From assembly GCA_020859985.1 (NCBI GenBank), contig JAJBVD010000088.1, positions 1-64,000 on the forward strand: DNA of 64,000 bases, read 5' to 3'. Below are positions 1 to 9,280 of the stretch, in pieces. This DNA comes from Clostridiales bacterium (GTDB taxonomy: Bacteria; Bacillota; Clostridia; Lachnospirales; Lachnospiraceae). The position numbers were made by a program, and so were the translations under genes. The first letter of the stretch is position 1. Each line of letters begins with the position of its first letter. The notes under the pieces are model-generated. The model searched no databases. It saw nothing but the letters and a program-made list of their open reading frames with translations, and was not told the DNA's origin.

Positions 1-1979
1 GTGTCGTGACGGGCGTAGGAACAGGAACCGCAACCATTACGGTATCAGCCGCAGGAGACGATAATCATAATTCCGGCAGCACAACTATTAGCATTACTGT
101 TACTAAAATGGACCAGACTGTAGCAGCTAATCTGGGAGCAACATCTATAAAAGTATGGGATACGACACAGATTAGCGTAGATGGAATTGGAGAGATAACA
201 TACAGCAGTAACAACACATCCGTTGCGATGGTAGATGATAATGGTGGTGTGACGGGCGTAGGAACAGGAACCGCAACCATTACGGTATCAGCCGCAGGCG
301 ATGGTAGCTATAACAGCGCGAGTGTTACTGTTGATATTACTGTTATTAAAGCAGATCAGACGGTATCAGCCAATCTGGAAGAAACATCTATAAATGCAGG
401 AGATATGACACAGGTTAACGCAGATGGTATTGGAGAGATAACATACAGCAGCAGCAACACATCCGTTGCAACAGTAGATGAGAATGGTGTAGTGACAGGG
501 GTAGGCCAGGGTACGGCAATTATTACAATATCAGCAGCAGGAGATAGTAATTATAATACTGGTAGTACAACTGTCAATATAACTGTTAGTAAGATAGAGC
601 GGGAAATCACAGTATTTATGACTACACCCTCAATTTTGGTAGGAGAGACAACTCAGATTTTGGCAAACACGACTGGAATGGGAACAATCACCTATACATC
701 CGGTAATACATCTGTTGCGACTGTGAGCAGCACTGGTTTTGTGACAGGTGTCAGTGTGGGTACGGCAATCATAACGGTGTCAGTTGAAGGCACAAACGTT
801 TATAATGCAACGAGTACTACGGTGGAAATCAATGTAGAAGAACCACCTGAAGCCGGTACCGAAACCGAAGGTGGCATCGAAATCGAAGGTGGCACCGTAA
901 CTGAGGGTGAGACTGAAACCGAAGCTGAAACCGCAAGAGGAGACGAAACCGAAAGCGGCACTATAACCGACAGTGAGGCCGAAACCGAGGGTAGCACTTC
1001 AAACGAGGGTGGTACTTCGACTGGTAGTGGCACAACAACCGACAGCACCACAACCAGCAGCGGCACTTCCTCCGATACCAGCAGTTCATCCGTCGCAGCA
1101 GTCGGCGCGTCCTTATCTGACGGAACTGCTTCCTATACGGTCACTGCTGCGGGTACGGCCGGGATGTCCGTGACTTATACGGCGCCTAAGAGTAAGACGG
1201 TTACCAGCATTACAATTCCGGCAACCGTAACGGTAAATGGAATTACCTACAGCGTGACGGCGATCGCAGACAGTGCTTTTGCAGGCTGCACGAGCCTGAA
1301 GACGGTGACGATCGGAGCGAATGTCACATCCATTGGAGCCAGTGCATTCAGTGGATGTACGAGTCTTACATCAGTATCAGTCGGAGCGAATGTTAGCACG
1401 ATTGGAGCGAACGCTTTCTACAAATGTACAGCTTTGAAAACCATCAACGGCTGTGCGGCAGTGACCAGTATTGGGAACAGCGCATTCCAGGGCTGCACGG
1501 CGTTGACCAAGATTGCTGGTATGACAAAGCTGACCACGATTGGAAGCAAGGCATTTTATAATTGTAAGAAGCTGACCACGATTGGAAGCAAAGCATCCAC
1601 AGTAACGTTAGCGAGTGTTCAGACGATTGGGAAGAGTGCATTCCAGGGCTGTAAAGCGTTGAAAAAGGTCAATCTGACATCGAAAGCTTTAACCAGCATT
1701 GGCGAATCCGCATTTCAGGGCTGTACGGCGTTGAAGAGCTTTACTGCTAAGTCGACTGTACTGAAGACGATTGGGAAAAAGGCTTTTTATGGGGACAAGA
1801 AGCTTGCTACGATTACCTTGAAGACAAAGAAGCTTACCAAATCCAGTGTGAAAACCAACGCGTTTAAGGGAATTAAGAGTACCTGCACGTTTAAGGTTCC
1901 TTCCGCGAAAGTATCTGCATACAAGAAGATATTTAAGGCCAGAGGAGCCGGGAGTAAAATTAAGGTAAAGAAAGCGTAG
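1..1979 (+). CDS. Secreted surface protein, C-terminal part (Big_2 repeats + LRR_5 domain)
   Basis: This gene is cut by the left window edge: the frame is open from position 3 and no start codon is needed. What remains (about 658 residues) holds one partial and three full bacterial Ig-like (Big_2) modules with the signature 'TVSSTGFVTGVSVGTA'. A Glu/Thr/Ser/Gly-rich linker follows (about residues 275-355), then a BspA-type leucine-rich-repeat (LRR_5) domain of repeats like 'SIGASAFSGCTSLTSV', and a Lys-rich tail ending KIKVKKA. Big_2 and LRR_5 modules are typical of cell-surface or secreted proteins of gut and oral bacteria that bind host or matrix ligands; the ligand here is unknown. No LPXTG motif or C-terminal membrane anchor is visible. 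The last 930 bp are almost identical to the end of the next gene. No terminator lies in the 56 bp before that gene, so the two may be co-transcribed. Confidence 0.9.
   Translation, partial: VVTGVGTGTATITVSAAGDDNHNSGSTTISITVTKMDQTVAANLGATSIKVWDTTQISVDGIGEITYSSNNTSVAMVDDNGGVTGVGTGTATITVSAAGDGSYNSASVTVDITVIKADQTVSANLEETSINAGDMTQVNADGIGEITYSSSNTSVATVDENGVVTGVGQGTAIITISAAGDSNYNTGSTTVNITVSKIEREITVFMTTPSILVGETTQILANTTGMGTITYTSGNTSVATVSSTGFVTGVSVGTAIITVSVEGTNVYNATSTTVEINVEEPPEAGTETEGGIEIEGGTVTEGETETEAETARGDETESGTITDSEAETEGSTSNEGGTSTGSGTTTDSTTTSSGTSSDTSSSSVAAVGASLSDGTASYTVTAAGTAGMSVTYTAPKSKTVTSITIPATVTVNGITYSVTAIADSAFAGCTSLKTVTIGANVTSIGASAFSGCTSLTSVSVGANVSTIGANAFYKCTALKTINGCAAVTSIGNSAFQGCTALTKIAGMTKLTTIGSKAFYNCKKLTTIGSKASTVTLASVQTIGKSAFQGCKALKKVNLTSKALTSIGESAFQGCTALKSFTAKSTVLKTIGKKAFYGDKKLATITLKTKKLTKSSVKTNAFKGIKSTCTFKVPSAKVSAYKKIFKARGAGSKIKVKKA
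1050..1979 (+). repeat. 930-bp near-identical direct repeat, copy 1
   Basis: This stretch, from the Ser/Thr linker to the stop codon, matches 4913-5842 at a constant offset of 3863 bp with only scattered substitutions and no indels seen. About 250 bp near 1660-1910 appear identical. It encodes the LRR_5 C-terminal domain of the first surface protein. Confidence 0.9.
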
Positions 1980-2035
1980 TGGTGGATAATATTTATCATA
2001 TAAATCAATAAACAGATAGAAGGAGGAAAATTAGA

Positions 2036-5000
2036 ATGATAAGAAAGAAAATGTCACTGTTCATCGCAGCAATTTTGATGGTTACTGCTCCTGCAAATGT
2101 GGTTATGGCGAGTGATTTGGATGATGATATCATTATAGCCATTGACGAGGAAACAACAACAACAGAAGAAACGGATCTCGATACAGCTTTGGAGGATGAA
2201 GCTGCAAAGGAAGAAGTGGTGGATGAAATTCTGTCGGTTGAAGAATCTGCCGATGTTGAAGAAGGGGAAGAAGCAACGGTTAATAATTCAGAAGTGCAGA
2301 TTGTATCCATAGAGGATGCTGAGATGACGAATGCAGTTGCTGACGCAACAACTGTTTCAGGAAGTTGTGGTGACGAGGTGTCTTGGAAATTCAATACTGA
2401 AACAGGCGTGTTGACTATTACTGGAATAGGCGACATGGAGGACTATTATGACGAATCATCAATGCCATGGTATGATTATATTGAACTTATTGAAGAAGTT
2501 AATATCGAAGACGGCGTGACAAGTATCGGTGAGCTTGCATTTTGCGGTTGCAGTAACCTTACATTGATAACGATTTCAGATACAGTGATGAGTATTGGAA
2601 GTATTGCATTTAGGGATTGCAGTAGTTTAGAGACAATAACAATCCCAGACAGTGTGACAAATATTGGAGTAGGAGCATTTTATCGTTGCAGTAGCCTGAC
2701 ATCTATATTGATTCCGGACAGTGTGACGAGTATTGAAGATGATGTTTTTTATGGCTGTAGTGCTCTGATGTCAATAGCAATTCCGGATGGTGTGACAAGC
2801 ATCGGTAGCGGCGCATTTGAAGGCTGCAGTAGTTTGGAATCAATAACAATCCCAGATGGTATAACGAAAATTAGCAGTGGCACTTTTTCCTATTGCAGCA
2901 ATCTGGAATCAATAACGATTCCTGATAGTGTGACGATTATTGGCAGCTCCGCATTTGAAGGCTGCAGTAGTCTGGAGCTAATAACGATTCCTGATAGTGT
3001 GACATTTATCAACGCTTCTGCATTTGAAGATTGCAGTAGCTTGATATCCATAACGATTCCAGAAAGTATAACTACGATTGAAATCGCTTTGTTTAGCGGG
3101 TGCAGTAGCTTGGAGTCAATAACGATTCCGGATAGCGTGACGAATATCAGAAGCATGGCATTTGAAGGCTGCAGCAGTTTGGAGTCAATAACGATTCCTG
3201 ACGATGTGACGAGTATTAATGACGATGTGTTTAGAGACTGCAGCAGCCTGACATCAATAGCAATTCCGGATAAAGTGACGAGTATCGGCGTTTCTGCGTT
3301 TCAAGGCTGCAGTAGCCTGACTTCAATAATAATTCCAGATAGTGTGACGAGTATCGGTATATCTGCGTTTGCAGATTGTAGTAGTTTATCTTCGATAACT
3401 ATCCCCGACAGCGTGACGAGTATCGGTAGTTATGCATTTGATGACTGCAGTGGCTTGATTACGATAGTAATCTCAGATAATATAACGTGCATTGAAGAAT
3501 CTTCGTTTAATTGCTGTAGCAGCCTTACATCTATAACGATTCCAGATGGTGTAACAAGTATTGGTAGTTCTGCGTTTTCAAGTTGTAGTAGTTTGATTTC
3601 TATAACAATCCCTAACAGCGTGATAAGCATTGGTGATCAGGTATTTTATGATTGCGACAGCTTGACATCAGTAACACTTCCCGACAGCGTGACGAGTATC
3701 GGCGCAGGGGCTTTTTCTGATTGCAGCAGCCTGGTGTCAATAACAATCTCGAATAACTTGACAAATATCGGTAATTGGGCATTTGCAGAATGTAGTAGCT
3801 TGACATCCATAACGCTTCCCGACAGCGTGACGAGTATTGGTAGTTACACATTTAGAAATTGTAGCAACTTGTATTCGTTAACGATTTCAGACAGTGTTAC
3901 AAGTATAGATGAGGGGGCATTTTATAATTGCGGAAGCTTGACAGATGTATACTATGATGGTTCTGAGAACGATTGGGCAGAAATTAATATTGGATCGAGC
4001 AATGACTGTCTGACCAATGCTACCATTCATTATGCTATAACTGACTCAGAAGAGAAGTCGGATCAGTCTGTGGTAGCAAGCGCAGTCTACTCCACGATTA
4101 CAGTGGGCTCTACAACACAGATTACGGTAACCAGACCGGGAACAGGCACGATTACCTATACATCCAGCAATACTTCAGTGGCAACTGTAAACGCCACAGG
4201 TCTTATTACTGGTGTTGGTGAGGGAACAGCTACTATTACCATCGGTGTGGAAGAGGATGATACATATAATTCCGCAACTACAAGTCTTGAGATTACGGTC
4301 ACTAAAGCAGACCAAACCGTTACTGCCAATGCTGCTGCCTCCTCCATCTATGTGGGGAAAACTACTCAAATTACAGCAAGCACGACTGGAGCAGGAACAA
4401 TTTCATATACATCTGACAATACATCTGTCGCGACCGTGAGCAGCACCGGCCTTGTGACTGGTGTTGGGGAAGGCACTGCAATCATTACCGTAACAGCGGT
4501 GGCCACAGACACTTATAATTCCGCAACTACAAGTCTTGAGATTACCGTCACAAAGGCATCCCAGACGGTCACGGCGAGCGCGGCTGCGTCTTCCATCGAA
4601 GTAGGAAAGACCACCCAGATTACAGCAAGCACAACCGGCGCGGGAACGATCACCTACACATCCGGCAATACATCAGTTGCGACAGTGAGCAGCACCGGAC
4701 TTGTGACCGGCGTAAGTGCGGGGGCAGCGACCATCACGGTGACAGCTGCAGGCACAAACGCTTATAATGCGGCGAGCACCACGGTGACGATCACTGTGAC
4801 CGCAGCAGCTGAGAGTGAGGATACATCAGGCACAGGAAATACATCAGACAGTGGTACATCAACTGGTAGTGGTTCTACAACCGACAGTGACTCTGCAACC
4901 GACAGCGGTTCCACAACCACCAGCGGCACTTCCTCCGATACCAGCAGTTCATCCGTCGCAGCAGTCGGCGCGTCTTTATCTGACGGAACTGCTTCCTATA

Positions 5001-5842
5001 CGGTCACTGCTGCGGGTACGGCCGGGATGTCCGTGACTTATACGGCGCCTAAGAGTAAGACGGTTACCAGCATTACAATTCCGGCAACCGTAACGGTAAA
5101 TGGAATTACCTACAGCGTGACGGCGATCGCAGACAGTGCTTTTGCAGGCTGCACGAGCCTGAAGACGGTGACGATCGGAGCGAATGTCACATCCATTGGA
5201 GCCAGTGCATTCAGTGGATGTACGAGTCTTACATCAGTATCAGTCGGAGCGAATGTTACAACGATTGGGGCGAACGCTTTCTACAAATGTACAGCTTTGA
5301 AAACCCTTAGCGGCTGTGCGGCAGTGGCCAGTATTGGGAGCAGCGCATTCCAGGGCTGCACGGCGCTGACTAAGGTGGACGGTATGACAAAGCTGACCAC
5401 GATTGGCAGCAAGGCATTTTATAATTGTAAGAAGCTGACTACGATTGGCAGCAAAGCATCCACAGTAACGTTAGCGAGTATTCAGACGATTGGAAAGAGT
5501 GCATTTCAAGGCTGTAAAGCGCTGAAAAAGGTCAATCTGACATCGAAAGCTTTAACCAGCATTGGCGAATCCGCATTTCAGGGCTGTACGGCGTTGAAGA
5601 GCTTTACTGCTAAGTCGACTGTACTGAAGACGATTGGGAAAAAGGCTTTTTATGGGGACAAGAAGCTTGCTACGATTACCTTGAAGACAAAGAAGCTTAC
5701 CAAATCCAGTGTGAAAACCAACGCGTTTAAGGGAATTAAGAGTACCTGCACGTTTAAGGTTCCTTCCGCGAAAGTATCCGCATATAAGAAGATATTTAAG
5801 GCCAGAGGCGCTGGAAGTAAGATAAAGGTGAAAAAGGCATAG
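2036..5842 (+). CDS. Giant secreted LRR_5/Big_2 surface protein (BspA-like), 1268 aa
   Basis: The start ATG follows a strong AAGGAGG ribosome site. Residues 1-25 form a signal peptide (basic start, hydrophobic core, cleavage near VVMA/S). An acidic Glu/Asp/Thr-rich segment follows (about 26-100). Residues about 155-645 hold 21 leucine-rich LRR_5 (BspA-type) units of 23 residues, pattern 'SITIPDSVTSIGxxAFxxCSSL', encoded by 69-bp DNA units. Three Big_2 Ig-like domains follow (about 680-925), then a Ser/Thr/Asp/Gly linker and a second LRR_5 domain with the same KIKVKKA tail as the upstream protein. The family is linked to adhesion and host interaction, but no ligand can be inferred. There is no LPXTG motif, S-layer domain or membrane anchor, so how it stays on the cell is unclear; the basic tail may matter. 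It sits directly downstream of a paralogue, pointing to tandem duplication with gene conversion. Confidence 0.95.
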   Translation: MIRKKMSLFIAAILMVTAPANVVMASDLDDDIIIAIDEETTTTEETDLDTALEDEAAKEEVVDEILSVEESADVEEGEEATVNNSEVQIVSIEDAEMTNAVADATTVSGSCGDEVSWKFNTETGVLTITGIGDMEDYYDESSMPWYDYIELIEEVNIEDGVTSIGELAFCGCSNLTLITISDTVMSIGSIAFRDCSSLETITIPDSVTNIGVGAFYRCSSLTSILIPDSVTSIEDDVFYGCSALMSIAIPDGVTSIGSGAFEGCSSLESITIPDGITKISSGTFSYCSNLESITIPDSVTIIGSSAFEGCSSLELITIPDSVTFINASAFEDCSSLISITIPESITTIEIALFSGCSSLESITIPDSVTNIRSMAFEGCSSLESITIPDDVTSINDDVFRDCSSLTSIAIPDKVTSIGVSAFQGCSSLTSIIIPDSVTSIGISAFADCSSLSSITIPDSVTSIGSYAFDDCSGLITIVISDNITCIEESSFNCCSSLTSITIPDGVTSIGSSAFSSCSSLISITIPNSVISIGDQVFYDCDSLTSVTLPDSVTSIGAGAFSDCSSLVSITISNNLTNIGNWAFAECSSLTSITLPDSVTSIGSYTFRNCSNLYSLTISDSVTSIDEGAFYNCGSLTDVYYDGSENDWAEINIGSSNDCLTNATIHYAITDSEEKSDQSVVASAVYSTITVGSTTQITVTRPGTGTITYTSSNTSVATVNATGLITGVGEGTATITIGVEEDDTYNSATTSLEITVTKADQTVTANAAASSIYVGKTTQITASTTGAGTISYTSDNTSVATVSSTGLVTGVGEGTAIITVTAVATDTYNSATTSLEITVTKASQTVTASAAASSIEVGKTTQITASTTGAGTITYTSGNTSVATVSSTGLVTGVSAGAATITVTAAGTNAYNAASTTVTITVTAAAESEDTSGTGNTSDSGTSTGSGSTTDSDSATDSGSTTTSGTSSDTSSSSVAAVGASLSDGTASYTVTAAGTAGMSVTYTAPKSKTVTSITIPATVTVNGITYSVTAIADSAFAGCTSLKTVTIGANVTSIGASAFSGCTSLTSVSVGANVTTIGANAFYKCTALKTLSGCAAVASIGSSAFQGCTALTKVDGMTKLTTIGSKAFYNCKKLTTIGSKASTVTLASIQTIGKSAFQGCKALKKVNLTSKALTSIGESAFQGCTALKSFTAKSTVLKTIGKKAFYGDKKLATITLKTKKLTKSSVKTNAFKGIKSTCTFKVPSAKVSAYKKIFKARGAGSKIKVKKA
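4913..5842 (+). repeat. 930-bp near-identical direct repeat, copy 2
   Basis: Second copy of the linker plus LRR_5 C-terminal coding unit, offset 3863 bp from 1050-1979 and ending at the equivalent stop codon. Recombination between the copies would delete 3863 bp and leave one chimeric gene in frame. Confidence 0.9.
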
Positions 5843-5864
5843 CTCATAATAACACAATATAACG

Positions 5865-5893
5865 TGGCTGCCGAAAAAATCGGCAGCCATTTT
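5865..5893 (+). terminator. Rho-independent terminator of the surface-protein genes
   Basis: A perfect 10-bp stem (TGGCTGCCGA / TCGGCAGCCA) with an AAAAA loop is followed by TTTT. It lies 22 bp after the stop codon of the 1268-aa protein. Confidence 0.9.
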
Positions 5894-6105
5894 GTCTTGC
5901 GAAACTGTTTCCTTCATGGTAAGCTATACTATCTGCTTTTTATCGGCTGAATACTTCCTTTTAACACGAAAAGTGCGTATATGAAGGATGCTGCTATGTT
6001 TGGCTTTGTTCGAAATGAAAAGGAGAACGTAGTAATATCGAACCGGATTTTTGAAAACGTGCTTTATAATTATTTTATTTCTGAAGAAGTTGTTAACAGT
6101 GATAG

Positions 6106-7830
6106 CTAACTGGCTTCGTATGTTTCCCGTTCCAGAACAACTTTGCATTGTTTTTTATAGCAGGCAAATCCGTATTTGAGGATACGGTGCATATCATCTT
6201 CTTTCAATTCAGCAGTATAATTATTCCTGTTGATCTGATCCAACGCTTCCTGACAAGACGTATCAAGATCCCCGCCTTCCGCGTATTTTACTACGATGAC
6301 AATGCCGATTTCTTCATCCTCAATTTCAATCTGGATATCATAATAACCATTGCCGGCTTCTCTGTTCGATGAAACGCCCCAGTCGTTTTTAAAGAACAGG
6401 ATTCCCAGAATCAGACCATGATAGAAGTTTTCTTTGAATTCTTTTTTTACAGCAGTATCGCGAATACTGATTGTTTTCTCCATTCCTTTTTCGAAAACAC
6501 GTTTCACTTCGGCTGTGTCGCCATTTTTCAAAGCTGTGCAGAATTCTGTCACCAGAGTGCCATCTTCGGCGACCTTTTCTTCAAACAGTTGCAGAATAAA
6601 AGCACTGAAGATGTCGCGAACTTCGTTGTTCGGAATTTTCAGACGAACAAGATTGCCGTCCGGCATATCAGCCGGAGTCAGGTAACCGGTCGCAAACAGC
6701 AGGCTCCATAGATTCTCTATATTGTCGTATATGGTATTATAAGTAAGCTGTTCTTCGATTCTTTTCTGGACACTTTCTCCAGAAATCAGTCGTTCTATCT
6801 GAGCCTTTGTTACCCCGTTTCCCATCTTGCTGAGGAATCGCTTTACTTCCTCATTGCTGCTGGAGTTTTTCCAGTAGCTTTTTGGCCTTTTATCTGTACT
6901 TGTCAGCAATTGATCGCACCAGTTAATGACATCCCAGGGGTTATAGACATAAGCATTGGATATTCTGTAACCATCATACCATTCTTTTGTAATATCATAA
7001 TATTCGGATAATTCGTAATAATCCAGGATCTGACGGACTTCCGCATCCGTAAATCCAAACCGTTCCTCGCATCTGGCGTCCAGAAGAGAATAAATCTTCG
7101 GATTATTCAGACCGGTAAAAATACTCTCTTTTGAAACTCTCAGGCAGCCTGTCATGACCGCAAAATAGAGGCTGCGGTTTGTTTTTAATGCGGCATCCAG
7201 CATATTTCGGATCAGGTCGATCATTTTATCATAGTATCCACGCGAATTTGCCTTTGCCAGCGGGACATCGTACTCATCGATCAGAATGATCACTTTTTGC
7301 CCATAATATTTTTCCAGAAGCTGCGACAGGGTGTTCAGACTGCTGGTGATTGTGGACTCTGACATGGCAAAAGTGCCGTTCAAAGAATTATCGACTTTGA
7401 TGATCTGGCGATACTGTTCTTTTTCTTCCTCATAAAGCTTATTACTGTCCAGAATGAAGCGGAATCTCATCGCTTCTTTTGCAATGATCGTGCAAAGCTC
7501 ATTTTTGGCAAATTCATAGCTGCTTCCATGGGCAGTCTTCAGACTGATGGAAATAACAGGAAAACGCCCCATGTAGGTATCACAAAGCTTTGTTTCTCTG
7601 GAAATGGCCAGCCCCTCAAACAATTTTTCATCAGCACCTGTTTCAAAAAAGCATCTCAGCATACTCATGTTCAGGCTTTTTCCAAAGCGCCTCGGGCGTG
7701 TAAACAGATTTACTTCTCCTCTGTTTAATAACAGGTCTTTGATAAAGCCGGTCTTATCTACGTAATAATAATTTTCCGTTCGAAGCTTTTCAAAGTCGTC
7801 AACCCCGATCGGGAGCATTTTTTTGTCCAC
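6106..7830 (-). CDS. AAA-ATPase-like protein with degenerate PD-(D/E)XK nuclease domain (DUF1703 type)
   Basis: A 574-aa protein starting at a GTG preceded by AAGGAGG (7-nt spacing). The N-terminal half is an AAA-ATPase-like domain (opening 'LPIGVDDFEKLR', P-loop-like 'TRPRRFGKSLNM' near residues 45-56, Walker-B-like 'VIILIDEYDVP'). The C-terminal half is the PD-(D/E)XK nuclease-like domain usual for this family, with the landmark 'DWGVSSNREAGNGYYDIQIE'. Such proteins are abundant, often multicopy, in gut anaerobes; their function is unknown and mobile-element or defence roles have been suggested. Oddity: the family usually carries Glu-x-Lys as the second half of the nuclease site, but here it is Val513-Val514-Lys515 (codon GTA, one base from GAA). 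The nuclease may therefore be inactive. The gene stands alone between convergent and co-directional unrelated genes. Confidence 0.85.
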   Translation of the reverse strand: MDKKMLPIGVDDFEKLRTENYYYVDKTGFIKDLLLNRGEVNLFTRPRRFGKSLNMSMLRCFFETGADEKLFEGLAISRETKLCDTYMGRFPVISISLKTAHGSSYEFAKNELCTIIAKEAMRFRFILDSNKLYEEEKEQYRQIIKVDNSLNGTFAMSESTITSSLNTLSQLLEKYYGQKVIILIDEYDVPLAKANSRGYYDKMIDLIRNMLDAALKTNRSLYFAVMTGCLRVSKESIFTGLNNPKIYSLLDARCEERFGFTDAEVRQILDYYELSEYYDITKEWYDGYRISNAYVYNPWDVINWCDQLLTSTDKRPKSYWKNSSSNEEVKRFLSKMGNGVTKAQIERLISGESVQKRIEEQLTYNTIYDNIENLWSLLFATGYLTPADMPDGNLVRLKIPNNEVRDIFSAFILQLFEEKVAEDGTLVTEFCTALKNGDTAEVKRVFEKGMEKTISIRDTAVKKEFKENFYHGLILGILFFKNDWGVSSNREAGNGYYDIQIEIEDEEIGIVIVVKYAEGGDLDTSCQEALDQINRNNYTAELKEDDMHRILKYGFACYKKQCKVVLERETYEAS

Positions 7831-7956
7831 ACTGCCACCTCCTTTGAAAACCGTAAAACGTAATAGTTAACGACGTAAATTGTTTTACTTTAATATATCT
7901 GTGTTTGAAAAAAGCATAGCACAAATGAGCATGATTATCAAGGAAACTTTGACCTT

Positions 7957-8991
7957 TCAGCACTTTTTATAAATTTCGTAGATCAGCTTTTCAGATTTTT
8001 CCCATCCGAGGCACGGATCGGTGATGGACTTGCCGTAAACGTGCGGTTCGCAGCCAATCTTCTGAGCGCCGTCCTCGAGGTAGCTTTCAATCATAAAGCC
8101 TTTGACCAGCTTTTTCAGCTCCGGAGAATAGCTGCGGCTGTGCAGGACCTCCTGAACAATGCGGATCTGCTCCAGATATTTTTTGCCGGAATTGGAGTGG
8201 TTCGTGTCTACGATGACTGCCGGATTGGCGAGGTCGCGCTTTTCGTACAGCTCGTGAAGCAGGATCAGGTCTTCGTAGTGGTAGTTCGGGATAGCATTTC
8301 CGTGTTTGTTGGTCGCGCCGCGCAGGACAACATGAGCCAGCGGATTACCGTTTGTGTTGACTTCCCAGCCGCGGTAGATGAAAGTGTGCTCCGCATGTGC
8401 GGCTACGACGGAATTTAAGAGGACGGAAAGATCGCCGCTGGTAGGATTCTTCATGCCGGCCGGCACATCCATGCCGCTTACAGTCATACGGTGGTGCTGA
8501 TCCTCGACGGAACGTGCTCCGATCGCCACGTAGGAGAGCAGATCGTCCAGATAGCGGTAGTTTTCCGGATAGAGCATCTCGTCCGCTGACGTCAGGCCAG
8601 TCTCCTCGATGACTCTTGTGTGGAGGGAACGTACGGCTACCAGCCCTGCGAATACATCCGGCTGTTTTTCCGGGTCAGGCTGATGAATCATGCCCTTGTA
8701 GCCCTCGCCGGTCGTGCGCGGCTTATTCGTGTAAATACGCGGAATCAGGATCAGACGGTCACCGACCTTGTCCTGCACTTTTGCCAGCCGGTGCACGTAA
8801 TCCATCACGGGTTCCGGACTGTCCGCGGAGCAGGGGCCGATGATGACGAGAAATTTATCGGATTTTCCGGTGATGACATCACGAATCTCAGCGTCGCGCC
8901 GCTGTTTGGCTTCCACAACCTTCTGCGGAAGCGGATATTCTTTTTTGACCTCCGCCGGAATCAGGAGTTTTTTTACAAAATTCATGGACAT
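7957..8991 (-). CDS. aroF: 3-deoxy-7-phosphoheptulonate (DAHP) synthase, class I
   Basis: This cytoplasmic enzyme condenses phosphoenolpyruvate with erythrose 4-phosphate in the first step of the shikimate pathway. Its 344 aa match the AroF/G/H family length. Diagnostic motifs are GPCSAD (52-57), KPRTT (90-94, substrate phosphate binding), 'VAIGARSVEDQHHR' (155-168), RGATNKHGN and DTNHSNSGK (262-270, with the metal-binding region), and a C-terminal 'SITDPCLGW'. The start ATG lies 9 nt after AAGAGG; a second ATG two codons on is possible. Which aromatic amino acid inhibits it cannot be told, so the symbol is generic. It is transcribed from a promoter at 9206-9178 and is divergent from the dehydrogenase/RNase H fusion. 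The leader of about 180 nt contains one copy of the dispersed palindrome. Confidence 0.95.
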   Translation of the reverse strand: MSMNFVKKLLIPAEVKKEYPLPQKVVEAKQRRDAEIRDVITGKSDKFLVIIGPCSADSPEPVMDYVHRLAKVQDKVGDRLILIPRIYTNKPRTTGEGYKGMIHQPDPEKQPDVFAGLVAVRSLHTRVIEETGLTSADEMLYPENYRYLDDLLSYVAIGARSVEDQHHRMTVSGMDVPAGMKNPTSGDLSVLLNSVVAAHAEHTFIYRGWEVNTNGNPLAHVVLRGATNKHGNAIPNYHYEDLILLHELYEKRDLANPAVIVDTNHSNSGKKYLEQIRIVQEVLHSRSYSPELKKLVKGFMIESYLEDGAQKIGCEPHVYGKSITDPCLGWEKSEKLIYEIYKKC

Positions 8992-9085
8992 ATCTGTGTA
9001 CCTCTTCTTAAATAAAATTCGTCTGGTTCAGGTCTTGTTTTCGAAAATACCTGTTGATTCTTTGAGATGCATCTGAAAAATAATA

Positions 9086-9112
9086 GTAACTGTGAGGGTG
9101 CTGAAGAGTTAC
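9086..9112 (+). repeat. 27-bp dispersed palindrome, copy 1
   Basis: Arms GTAACTGT and (A)GAGTTAC enclose an 11-nt centre. The octamer AAAAATAA occurs on both sides (9076-9083 and 9114-9121), close to but not exactly flush with the element. It lies in the leader of the DAHP synthase gene. Confidence 0.8.
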
Positions 9113-9177
9113 CAAAAATAAATGATAAACAGATGCAATGGCACTGCCTTATAAGAATCCGACAGCCTTTACAGTAT

Positions 9178-9206
9178 AGTATAATTAGAAAAAAATGTCG
9201 ACACAA
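9178..9206 (-). promoter_or_regulatory. Promoter of DAHP synthase gene
   Basis: On the minus strand: TTGTGT (9206-9201), a 17-bp spacer, TATACT (9183-9178). The -35 box is 13 bp from the -35 box of the opposite promoter and uses the same hexamers. Confidence 0.65.
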
Positions 9207-9219
9207 TTTTTTGATTTGA

Positions 9220-9248
9220 TTGTGTTTCAGTCAAAAGTCTGATATACT
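9220..9248 (+). promoter_or_regulatory. Promoter of the dehydrogenase/RNase HI fusion gene
   Basis: TTGTGT (9220-9225), a 17-bp spacer and TATACT (9243-9248). Transcription would begin about 25-30 bp before the coding start. It is a mirror image of the opposite promoter. Confidence 0.65.
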
Positions 9249-9280
9249 TTGTTCCAAATGAAATCTAGTGCAGGGATACG

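Noticed and set aside
2500-3970. CRISPR-like array of regular repeats
   Set aside because: The 69-bp periodicity encodes 23-residue LRR_5 units in one open frame; there are no unique spacers.
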